Part shown: piece by piece, positions 1 through 5,427 of the stretch
Numbering within the stretch: position 1 is the first letter of the stretch
How the letters are laid out: each line of letters starts with the position of its first letter
From: Rhodospirillales bacterium
GTDB taxonomy: Bacteria; Pseudomonadota; Alphaproteobacteria; Acetobacterales; Acetobacteraceae
Direction: 5' to 3'
Assembly (NCBI GenBank): GCA_903644035.1
Contig: CAHJXG010000258.1
Coordinates: 1-5,427 of the forward strand
DNA length: 5,427 bases
Program-made: the position numbers and the translations under genes
The notes under the pieces: generated by a model
What the model was told of the DNA's origin: nothing
The model's input: only the letters and a program-made list of their open reading frames with translations
Database searches by the model: none

Positions 1-72
<72 letters not shown>

Positions 73-87
73 AAAAAACCTCAACCT

Positions 88-1308
88 CTATGTAGCCATA
101 TCCCGATGCATTGCCGCTTGGCACAGAGCCTCGAATTGTAAGACCACCTGTGCCCAGGCAAATCGACCAGCCACCAAGTTGCGTGCAGTCGATGCCATCA
201 TCTGACGCCGCGGTGCGTCTTCCAACAGCGTCAGCAATGCGGTCGAGAAGGCGGTAGCTGTATCAGCGGCGCGATAGTCAACGCCGTTCCTTACTGGCAG
301 CCCTTCCACTCCCATCGAGGTCGAAACGACAGGGCAGCCCATCGCCATCGCTTCGAAAACCTTGATTCGAGTGCCGCTGCCCACGCGCAGTGGAATGGCA
401 TATACGTGTGCACCGGCAACATAAGGCCGCACGTCCTCGACCAGCCCAGTAAACTCCCATCTAAGACCCCGAGCCTCCGCCTCCGCCACCAGTGCTTCCG
501 GCGGATTTCGGCCAACGATGACAGCGCGTGCGTGCGGGCGGGCCCGCAACACTGCGGGCCAGACCTCGCGCATCAGAAACGTGACGCCCTCTATGTTCGA
601 GCGGGAATCCATCGAACCCGTGAACACCACAGTGCCCTCCGTTGGCCCAAATGCCGGTGCCTCGTCAGGTGCGTGGAACGCGTAGTACTCGGTGTCCACC
701 CCCGTCTCCACGGGCTCAACATGCTGAATGTCGTAGGCCTCGCGCAACGTGTCGGCGTCGCGGGTGGATACGGCGACCACGCCGTCGAAGCGGCGCAGAG
801 TGTCCCGCTCGAATCTCCGCATCTTGCGGGCTTGATCCCGCCACATCCAACGCATTGGTCCACGAACGACCCGCGCATGACGCGAGAAGATCTCCGCCTC
901 GACATTGTGGGTGAACATCAACGACGGCACTACAAGGTCATCCGGCAGCAGCACGGCAGCGTGCGGGAAATCCACCACGACGATGTCGGGCCGCGTTGCC
1001 AACTCCTGGGCGACCAGAGTCCGTCCGGCGACAGAGGCATCCATCGCGACGGCCACCGGCAGCCTTCCGACCACCGCCATCGCGCGTTGCAGAGAAGATG
1101 CCGGCGTTTCGGGCCAAGACAGGAACCGGTTGCATAACGCTGCCGTCTGTTCCGCAAAGCGTTCAGCCTTTGGCGGAGCCGGGGAGACCAAGGTGATGTC
1201 GAACGTGCCGCCCTTCATGTGGCGCAACGTGTTCGCGGTGCGGATACGCCCACCCTGGTCAAGCGGAAACAGGAACCGGGGCGAGATGAACAGCAGCCGC
1301 GGCTTCAC
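88..1308 (-). CDS. Glycosyltransferase family 1/GT4-type, probably exopolysaccharide or other surface glycan synthesis
   Basis: This gene probably encodes a cytoplasmic or membrane-peripheral GT-B glycosyltransferase that moves a sugar from a nucleotide donor onto a growing glycan; donor and acceptor cannot be read from the sequence. With the GTG start it is 406 residues. The N-terminal half opens with a first Rossmann strand followed by a glycine loop (RLLFISPRF, then DQGGRIR, residues 4-23), and FTHNVEAEIF (132-141) is typical of these enzymes. The C-terminal half has FTGSMDSRSN (229-238) and the donor-site block VGSGTRIKVFEAMAMGCPVV (309-328), with the family's acidic residue at E319. The overall pattern recalls the XrtA/PEP-CTERM-associated sugar transferase group, but no PEP-CTERM gene is visible here. 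I chose GTG at 1306-1308 over TTG at 1312-1314 because GTG overlaps the upstream stop as GTGA and has AAGGG eight bases before it; the TTG would be only two bases from it. Coupling to the upstream dehydrogenase implies a shared pathway. Its GC looks lower than that of its neighbours. Confidence 0.9.
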   Translation of the reverse strand: MKPRLLFISPRFLFPLDQGGRIRTANTLRHMKGGTFDITLVSPAPPKAERFAEQTAALCNRFLSWPETPASSLQRAMAVVGRLPVAVAMDASVAGRTLVAQELATRPDIVVVDFPHAAVLLPDDLVVPSLMFTHNVEAEIFSRHARVVRGPMRWMWRDQARKMRRFERDTLRRFDGVVAVSTRDADTLREAYDIQHVEPVETGVDTEYYAFHAPDEAPAFGPTEGTVVFTGSMDSRSNIEGVTFLMREVWPAVLRARPHARAVIVGRNPPEALVAEAEARGLRWEFTGLVEDVRPYVAGAHVYAIPLRVGSGTRIKVFEAMAMGCPVVSTSMGVEGLPVRNGVDYRAADTATAFSTALLTLLEDAPRRQMMASTARNLVAGRFAWAQVVLQFEALCQAAMHRDMAT

Positions 1309-2621
1309 CAGCAAAGCCCTTGGTAGCTGATCCCTGGATGGTCTCGGACTTCGGCGAGACCAATCAGGTCGAGGACCTTGCGGCCGCGAAGCGCGCGAAG
1401 CAGCGCCGGGCGGTCAGCCGGGCCGATGTGTCCCAACACGACCAGCCCGGCGCCCTCCAGGGTCGCGGCCGGCTCGGGAAACAGCAGCCGCTCCAAATGC
1501 GGGATCTCGCGCTCGATGTAGGCGCGGTTGCTGCCCATCAGCCGCGCGACCTGGACCGAGCGGTCGAAGATGCGCAGGTCATATCCGCGCCCCAACAGGC
1601 GCTCGGCCAGGATCACGAACGGGCTTTCACGCAGATCATCCGTGCCCTGCTTGAACGCCAGGCCGAACAGCGCCACGGTTTGCCGGCCGTGGGCCGCAAT
1701 CGCTTCGAAGGTCTGCTCGATGATCGCATGATTGCTGGGCAGCACCTGGTTGAGGAATGGCGCTGCGATGTTGGCCTGGTCGGCAAGCGCCAGCAGGCTG
1801 CGGATGTCCTTGGGCAGGCACGAGCCGCCGAACGCGAACCCCGGCGTGAGGTAGGCGGGCGAGATGTTCAGCGCCCGATCCTCACAGAACAGCCGGAAGG
1901 CGGCCCGGGCGTCCACGCCGAGCGAGGCCAGGATCGCCCCACCCTCGTTGGCAAAGGCCAGCTTGACCGCATGATAGGCGTTGGCCAGGTACTTGACCGC
2001 CTCCGTCACGCGGTAAGGGGCCACATGCACGGCGCCCTCGACGTCCGCATAAATCTCGCGCAGCACGTCCCCATTGTCGCCCGGCGCGGCGCCGATCAGC
2101 GTGTAGGGCGGGGAGTGGAAGTCGCGCACCGAGGAGCCTTCCCGCAGAAATTCCGGGTTCGACAGATAGCGGAAGCCCTCGCCATGCCGTTTGCCGCTGG
2201 CCTGCTCGAGCATTGGGATCACCCGGTCCTCCGCCGTGCCGGGCGGCACCGTGGACCGCATCACCACGGTGTGCATGCCGGGCTTGCCGCGCAGTTCCCG
2301 GCCGATCGACACCGTCACCTCGTCCACCGCCCGCAGGCTGACGCCGCCGTCGGGACCGCTCGGCGTGCCCACCGAGATGAACGACACGTCGGTGGCCGCC
2401 ACGGCGTCGGCGATGCTGGTCATCGCGCGCAACCGGCCCTGGCCGACGCCCTCCGCGATCAGGCGGTCGATCTCGTCTTCCACGATGGGCGACTGCCCGC
2501 GTGCGAGCATGGCGACCTTGTCGGGCACGACGTCAACACCCACCACCTTATGGCCGAAGGAGGCCAGGCAGCCGCATGAGACCGCGCCGACATAGCCGAT
2601 GCCCATCACTGATATCTTCAT
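1305..2621 (-). CDS. algD: Nucleotide-sugar dehydrogenase, AlgD-like (GDP-mannose 6-dehydrogenase family)
   Basis: This enzyme oxidises the C6 hydroxyl of a nucleotide sugar to a carboxylate in two NAD-dependent steps, here most likely GDP-mannose to GDP-mannuronate. It is 438 residues, close to the 436 of Pseudomonas aeruginosa AlgD. The NAD fold opens with GIGYVG at residues 7-12. Further motifs are VGTPSGPDGG (84-93), RSTVPPGT (122-129), NPEFLREG (155-162, E157), EAVKYLAN (207-214, K210 and N214) and GFAFGGSCLPKD (261-272) with the catalytic cysteine at C268. These numbers coincide with AlgD as I remember it. The AlgD-type SCLPKD (UDP-glucose enzymes usually have SCFPKD), the segment YIEREIPH and the C-terminal GLCW favour AlgD over a UDP-glucose 6-dehydrogenase. 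Position 213, a cysteine in P. aeruginosa AlgD from memory, is alanine. No alginate polymerase genes are in view, so the end product is open. The ATG has no clear ribosome binding site and abuts a palindrome. The stop overlaps the next gene as GTGA. Confidence 0.93.
   Translation of the reverse strand: MKISVMGIGYVGAVSCGCLASFGHKVVGVDVVPDKVAMLARGQSPIVEDEIDRLIAEGVGQGRLRAMTSIADAVAATDVSFISVGTPSGPDGGVSLRAVDEVTVSIGRELRGKPGMHTVVMRSTVPPGTAEDRVIPMLEQASGKRHGEGFRYLSNPEFLREGSSVRDFHSPPYTLIGAAPGDNGDVLREIYADVEGAVHVAPYRVTEAVKYLANAYHAVKLAFANEGGAILASLGVDARAAFRLFCEDRALNISPAYLTPGFAFGGSCLPKDIRSLLALADQANIAAPFLNQVLPSNHAIIEQTFEAIAAHGRQTVALFGLAFKQGTDDLRESPFVILAERLLGRGYDLRIFDRSVQVARLMGSNRAYIEREIPHLERLLFPEPAATLEGAGLVVLGHIGPADRPALLRALRGRKVLDLIGLAEVRDHPGISYQGLCW
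1317..1321 (-). promoter_or_regulatory. Ribosome binding site deciding the glycosyltransferase start
   Basis: On the - strand AAGGG lies at 1321-1317, eight bases before GTG at 1308-1306. The site sits inside the last codons of the dehydrogenase gene, as expected for translational coupling. It argues for GTG rather than the upstream in-frame TTG at 1314-1312. Confidence 0.6.
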
Positions 2622-2650
2622 GACATCGAAACAAACAATATTTCGGTGTC
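2622..2650. promoter_or_regulatory. Interrupted palindrome abutting the dehydrogenase start codon, candidate operator or mRNA hairpin
   Basis: The left arm GACATCGAAA (2622-2631) and right arm TTTCGGTGTC (2641-2650) match at nine of ten positions, with one T/G mismatch, around a nine-base AT-rich centre (2632-2640). The element fills half of the 60-base gap between the phosphatase stop and the dehydrogenase ATG, and its last base touches the ATG. The surrounding gap is much more AT-rich than the genes. It could be an operator for a dimeric repressor. As - strand RNA it could also fold into a hairpin, with a C-A mismatch, just before the start codon. I see no U-tract after it, so it is not a standard terminator for the gene upstream. 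Confidence 0.45.
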
Positions 2651-2681
2651 GCTAACAAGGGCGCGCGGCCGGTCATCTTGG

Positions 2682-3227
2682 TTACGAGGCGGGCGTCAGC
2701 GTCCAGGGCGAGCCAGGCTCGCAGAAGAATGGCACCGCGTTGGGTGTGCGGACGTTGGGCGCGAGGCCCATCTCGGCCCGCAATGCGCGGAACAGCGCCC
2801 CGTGCGCCACCACCAGCACCGGCGCCGGCCGGGTCAGCGCCTGGTTGATTGACGCCACGGCGCGGGCACGCAGCACGTTGAACGGCTCCGCCCCCTCCGG
2901 CGTGAACGCGCCGGCGACCCAGTCGTCGAACCACTCGGCCATCGGCTGGCCTTCCTGCACGCCGAACGCCACCTCCCGCAACTCCTCCTCCACCTCCAGC
3001 GGCACGCCGATGTGCTCGCCGACGATAACGGCGGTGTCATAGGCACGGGACAGCGGGCTGGTGACGATGGAGCGGATGCCCCGGCTTCGCAGCACCTCCG
3101 CAGCGGTGCGGGCCTGGGCGAGGCCGACCTCATTCAGCGGCACGTCCACGGCCCCCTGAGACAGGTTGCGGGCGTTCCAGTCGGTCTCGCCATGGCGCAG
3201 GAACCAGAACGCGCGCGCGGTAAGCAT
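2682..3227 (-). CDS. Histidine phosphatase family protein (phosphoglycerate mutase-like)
   Basis: This encodes a 181-residue branch 1 histidine phosphatase, a cytosolic enzyme that removes phosphate through a phospho-histidine intermediate. The signature FLRHGETDWN (residues 9-18) contains the nucleophile H12. Other family landmarks are SPLSRAYDTA (57-66, phosphate-binding R61), the probable acid/base E85 in EELREVAFG, and VVAHGALFRAL (139-149) with the second catalytic histidine H142. The length fits small phosphatases rather than cofactor-dependent glycolytic mutases of about 230-250 residues. The substrate cannot be read; phosphosugars, nucleotides, alpha-ribazole phosphate or phosphoproteins are all possible. 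I chose ATG at 3225-3227 because the RHG motif should lie close to the N-terminus; the open frame continues upstream to 3395, but that stretch is antisense-like arginine-rich sequence within gst. The start overlaps the gst stop by one base (TGATG), with a weak GAAGG twelve bases ahead, so translation is probably coupled. Confidence 0.92.
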   Translation of the reverse strand: MLTARAFWFLRHGETDWNARNLSQGAVDVPLNEVGLAQARTAAEVLRSRGIRSIVTSPLSRAYDTAVIVGEHIGVPLEVEEELREVAFGVQEGQPMAEWFDDWVAGAFTPEGAEPFNVLRARAVASINQALTRPAPVLVVAHGALFRALRAEMGLAPNVRTPNAVPFFCEPGSPWTLTPAS

Positions 3228-3844
3228 CAGGCGGTCAGGCCTTCTTGCTCGATCATGCGCTGCACGGCTGGGCGGGCCAACATGCGGTCGAGATGCGCGG
3301 CCACGTTCGGCGGCAACGCCATGCCCGCGCGCCTGCCCCAGAAGGCGACATAGAACAGGGCGCTGTCGGCGATGCTGTAGCCGCCGGCAATCCACTCCTT
3401 GCCGGCCAGCGCCTTATCCATCAGGTCGAAGCCCTTGGCGGCCATCTCGCGGCCTTGCGCCTTGACCGCGTCGTGCTCGGCCTCATTCTTGCTGAAGTTG
3501 CCGGGCCGGAACTGCCGGGTGAAGGCCTGCATGTGGATGGTCGCCACGCAGTAGTCCATCGCCTCCGCCGCCCGCAGCTCGGCCTCCTCGGACGTGGGCA
3601 GCAGCCCTGCCTCCGGGTTGGTCTTGGCGAGGTAGTGGGCAATCACCGGGAACTCGGTCACGACCGACCCGTCGTCGCGCTGCAGCGTGGGCACCTTGCC
3701 CTTGGGGTTCAGCTCGCTGAACGGCGGACGGATGTTCTCGCCGGCACGGATGTCGAGCTTGCTCAGCTCATACGGCTTGCTGATCTCCTCCAGCAGGATG
3801 TGGATTCCCATGGAACAGGCGCCCGGCGCGTAGAACAGCTTCAT
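3227..3844 (-). CDS. gst: Glutathione S-transferase, beta class
   Basis: This cytosolic enzyme conjugates or reduces substrates with glutathione, in detoxification or thiol homeostasis. It is 205 residues, normal for the family. The N-terminal thioredoxin-like domain starts MKLFYAPGAC, with the beta-class cysteine at C10. It continues with NPKGKVPTL (46-54, including the cis-proline P52 that binds the glutathione backbone) and TEFPVIAHYLA (63-73). The all-helical C-terminal domain carries WIAGGYSIADSALF (151-164), with the S157...D160 N-capping box that helps folding. Overall it resembles Escherichia coli GstA throughout. It lies 15 bases after prs and overlaps the phosphatase by one base, so it should be co-transcribed with both. 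A good ribosome site, GAAGGA at 3859-3854, lies nine bases from the ATG; an out-of-frame ATG lies between them. The physiological substrate is unknown, and I see no functional link to PRPP synthesis beyond shared expression. Confidence 0.95.
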   Translation of the reverse strand: MKLFYAPGACSMGIHILLEEISKPYELSKLDIRAGENIRPPFSELNPKGKVPTLQRDDGSVVTEFPVIAHYLAKTNPEAGLLPTSEEAELRAAEAMDYCVATIHMQAFTRQFRPGNFSKNEAEHDAVKAQGREMAAKGFDLMDKALAGKEWIAGGYSIADSALFYVAFWGRRAGMALPPNVAAHLDRMLARPAVQRMIEQEGLTA

Positions 3845-3859
3845 GGCATGGTTTCCTTC
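3841..3859 (-). promoter_or_regulatory. gst ribosome binding site with an overlapping three-codon mini-ORF
   Basis: On the - strand, GAAGGA (3859-3854) is followed after four bases by ATG CCA TGA (3849-3841). The TGA of this mini-ORF overlaps the gst ATG (3844-3842), giving ATGA. The gst start is nine bases from the Shine-Dalgarno sequence, a comfortable spacing, so gst is the expected main start. Ribosomes starting on the first ATG would stop exactly at the gst start and could reinitiate. This is seen in the sequence; any regulatory role is inference. Confidence 0.5.
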
Positions 3860-4792
3860 TCAGTCGAACAGCGAGCTGACGGAACTCTCGTCCGAGATCC
3901 GCTGCATGGCCTCGGCGAGGATGGGGGCAATCGAGAACAGCCGGAGGTTGCGGCTCTGCAGCACGGCCTCGGTGGGCAGGATGCTGTCGGTGATGGTCAT
4001 GCATTCGATGGGCGAGGCGGCGATGCGCTCCGCTGCGCTGCCGGACAGGACGCCGTGGGTGATGTAGGCGCTCGCCGACTTCGCGCCGTTGCCCATCAGC
4101 GCCACCGCCGCGTTGCACAGCGTGCCGCCGCTGTCGACGATGTCGTCCACCAGGATGCAGTCCTTGCCGCGCACGTCGCCGATGACGTTCATCACCTCCG
4201 ACACGCCGGCGCGGTCCCGGCGCTTGTCGATGATCGCCAGGTCGCAGTTGAGCCGGGTGGCGATGGCCCGCGCCCGCACAACGCCGCCCACGTCCGGCGA
4301 GACGATCATGATGTCGCGCCCGTCGAAGTGGCTGCGGATGTCGCGGGCGAACATGGGCGCGGCATACAGGTTGTCGACCGGGATGTCGAAGAACCCCTGG
4401 ATCTGCCCGGCGTGCAGGTCGAGCGTCAGCACCCGGTTCGCGCCGGCCTGGGTGATCAGGTTCGCCACCAGCTTGGCGCTGATCGGCGTGCGCGGCCCGG
4501 CCTTGCGGTCCTGCCGGGCATAGCCGAAATACGGGATGACGGCGGTGATGCGCCGGGCAGAGGCGCGGCGGAGCGCGTCGCAGGTGATCAGCAGCTCCAT
4601 CATGTGGTCGTTGGCCGGGTAGGACGTGCTCTGGATCACGAACACGTCTTCGCCCCGCACGTTCTCGTGGACCTCGACGAAAATCTCCAGATCGGCGAAC
4701 CGGCGCACCGATGCGTTCGCCGGTTTCAGGTGCAACGCGGCGGCCACCGCCTCGGCCAGCGGCCGGTTGCTGTTGCAGGCGAGAATTTTCAT
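3860..4792 (-). CDS. prs: Ribose-phosphate pyrophosphokinase (PRPP synthase), class I
   Basis: This enzyme transfers pyrophosphate from ATP to ribose 5-phosphate, making PRPP for purine, pyrimidine, histidine, tryptophan and NAD synthesis in the cytosol. It is 310 residues, near the usual 310-320. Landmarks in order are [12 protein letters not shown] (30-41), [15 protein letters not shown] (43-57), the ATP and flexible-loop region [13 protein letters not shown] (87-99), [11 protein letters not shown] (125-135, metal/ATP histidine H127), [12 protein letters not shown] (165-176), the catalytic lysine-arginine pair K190/R191 in [14 protein letters not shown], and the PRPP loop [10 protein letters not shown] (215-224). 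All key residues are present, so the enzyme should be active. The sequence flavour is alphaproteobacterial. ATG at 4790-4792 gives the normal N-terminus; the ribosome site before it is weak (GGGA, ten bases away). It is probably the first gene of a unit with gst and the phosphatase. No clear promoter could be recognised in the 86-base gap upstream. Confidence 0.98.
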   Translation of the reverse strand: MKILACNSNRPLAEAVAAALHLKPANASVRRFADLEIFVEVHENVRGEDVFVIQSTSYPANDHMMELLITCDALRRASARRITAVIPYFGYARQDRKAGPRTPISAKLVANLITQAGANRVLTLDLHAGQIQGFFDIPVDNLYAAPMFARDIRSHFDGRDIMIVSPDVGGVVRARAIATRLNCDLAIIDKRRDRAGVSEVMNVIGDVRGKDCILVDDIVDSGGTLCNAAVALMGNGAKSASAYITHGVLSGSAAERIAASPIECMTITDSILPTEAVLQSRNLRLFSIAPILAEAMQRISDESSVSSLFD

Positions 4793-4847
4793 GCGTTGGA
4801 GGTCCCGAAAGTTGGGCAGGCCGTGCGCCGTAGGGGTTTAGCAACCT

Positions 4848-4877
4848 GGGTGCAGGCTGTCACGACCGGCGGCACCC
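4848..4877 (-). terminator. Weak inverted repeat after the right-edge gene, possible terminator or attenuating hairpin
   Basis: GGGTGC (4848-4853) and GCACCC (4872-4877) form a six-base GC-rich stem with an 18-base spacer. It begins one base after the stop codon of the upstream gene in the direction of transcription and lies in the 86-base gap before prs. There is no T-tract after it on the - strand, so intrinsic termination is doubtful. A six-base match of this kind can also occur by chance in GC-rich DNA. The remainder of the gap (4793-4847) shows no convincing promoter hexamers. Confidence 0.2.
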
Positions 4878-4878
4878 G

Positions 4879-5427
4879 TCACTTGGCCGCCCGCGCCCCG
4901 CTCGCGTTCAGCACGACATCGCGCACGCCGCCGGCGGCCTCGTCGGCCACCACGACGGCGACATCGCCCCAGTAGCGGTCCAGCGTGCCCGGCGGCACCT
5001 CGTTGAGCTGCACGATCCGGCCGCGCTCGGCGCCCCTGCCGTCCATCACGATCCATTGCAGCTCGATCCGCATTGTGCCCTTGGCGCCGGGCGCGGTCTG
5101 CACCTGGCCGGCCAGGCTGAAGTCGGCGCCGCCCGCCGCGTCCTGGATCACCAGGCCCATGGCGCCCAGCTTGGTGCGCATCTGCGCCGGCAAGCTGCTG
5201 TTGCCGTCGCCGGGCGCGCCGGTCACGCCGGTGAAATAGATGCGAGCCGGGCGGTTCAGCAGGCTGTTCGGGTCGCTCTGCCGGCGTGCGGCCTCGATCC
5301 GGTTGAGCAGGGAGGCAATTCCGGGCGCGGCCTGCGCCGCGGCGGCCTTGAGCACCGCAGGGTCGCCGCCGGCCCAGGCGGCCGTCGAGACCGGGGCGCC
5401 TTCGGAAAAGCCCTGCGGCTCGCCGGA
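4879..5427 (-). CDS. Uncharacterised protein, C-terminal part, possibly an exported protein or lipoprotein; 5' end beyond the window
   Basis: The frame is open from the right edge to a TGA at 4879-4881, giving at least 182 residues with the start outside the window. A GTG at 5353-5355 could serve as an internal start, but codons upstream of it continue without a stop, so the gene is treated as partial. The visible N-terminal part is rich in Ala, Gly, Pro and Ser, like the low-complexity linker that follows a signal peptide or lipobox; no signal sequence is visible. After a short helical stretch (LLNRIEAARRQSDP) comes a compact beta-rich domain: RIYFTGVTGAPGDGNSSL, DFSLAGQVQTAPG, RIELQWIVMDGRG, then a patterned end IVQLNEVPPGTLDRYWGDVA. 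The Q-x-N-x-V-P-x-G-x-L-D-x-x-W-G run is unusual and, from memory, recurs in uncharacterised alphaproteobacterial proteins. I assign no function. It precedes prs by 86 bases on the same strand; co-transcription is possible. Confidence 0.8.
   Translation of the reverse strand, partial: SGEPQGFSEGAPVSTAAWAGGDPAVLKAAAAQAAPGIASLLNRIEAARRQSDPNSLLNRPARIYFTGVTGAPGDGNSSLPAQMRTKLGAMGLVIQDAAGGADFSLAGQVQTAPGAKGTMRIELQWIVMDGRGAERGRIVQLNEVPPGTLDRYWGDVAVVVADEAAGGVRDVVLNASGARAAK

Noticed and set aside
1320..2579. A 419-codon open frame on the + strand, antisense to the dehydrogenase
   Set aside because: It lies wholly within a gene with clear AlgD homology and intact catalytic motifs. Its translation is rich in Arg, Ala, Gly and His with no family signature. 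Long antisense frames are expected in GC-rich coding DNA.
2635..2657. A promoter for the dehydrogenase with TTGTTA (2657-2652) and TATTGT (2640-2635) on the - strand
   Set aside because: The two hexamers are only 11 bases apart, far short of the usual 16-18, so they cannot act together as a standard promoter.
3228..3395. A 56-codon N-terminal extension of the histidine phosphatase
   Set aside because: It would lie entirely within gst, its sequence is arginine-rich and shadow-like, and the RHG motif normally sits near the N-terminus. ATG at 3227 gives that arrangement.
3860..4844. A second long - strand frame overlapping prs in another phase
   Set aside because: It is proline- and arginine-rich with no recognisable domain, while the overlapping frame encodes a complete PRPP synthase.
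4793..4878. A sigma-70 type promoter for prs, with TTGCTA at 4844-4839 as a -35 box
   Set aside because: At 17-base spacing the -10 position reads GCCTGC, which does not resemble a -10 box, so I do not call a promoter.
3245..4975. A 576-codon open frame on the + strand across gst, prs and the intergenic gap
   Set aside because: It is antisense to two well-supported genes, crosses their boundary and has a low-complexity Arg/His/Val/Gly-rich translation. It is a by-product of codon bias in the real genes.

Overview
The window comes from a GC-rich bacterium, most likely an alphaproteobacterium. The best pointers are the Prs protein, whose signature segments ([30 protein letters not shown]) match the alphaproteobacterial form of the enzyme as I remember it, and an initiator tRNA whose anticodon stem carries A-U/G-C/G-C instead of three G-C pairs, a variant I recall from rhizobia and relatives. 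A guess of Rhodospirillales/Acetobacteraceae is possible but not proven by the sequence.

Layout, left to right. An initiator tRNA-fMet on the + strand is cut by the left edge (first two bases missing) and ends at 72. Everything else is on the - strand, so the genes are transcribed from right to left. In transcription order they are: a 3' portion of an unrecognised, probably exported or lipoprotein-like gene (4879-5427, running off the right edge); prs, ribose-phosphate pyrophosphokinase (3860-4792); a beta-class glutathione S-transferase (3227-3844); a histidine phosphatase (2682-3227); an AlgD-like nucleotide-sugar dehydrogenase (1305-2621); and a GT4-type glycosyltransferase (88-1308).

The genes fall into two probable transcription units. 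prs, gst and the phosphatase are packed with a 15-base gap and then a 1-base TGATG overlap, so they look like one operon of central metabolism and stress functions. After a 60-base AT-rich gap come the dehydrogenase and the glycosyltransferase, joined by a GTGA stop/start overlap. This second pair looks like a small surface-polysaccharide module: one enzyme oxidises a sugar nucleotide to a uronate and the other transfers a sugar. It ends 15 bases from the tRNA 3' end, in convergent orientation.

Most of the window is ordinary. The least explained signals are a 29-base interrupted palindrome that directly abuts the start codon of the dehydrogenase, the lower GC of the glycosyltransferase gene beside a tRNA, a three-codon mini-ORF overlapping the gst start, and the unrecognised gene at the right edge. 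I see no CRISPR array, insertion sequence, phage gene or obviously new defence system.
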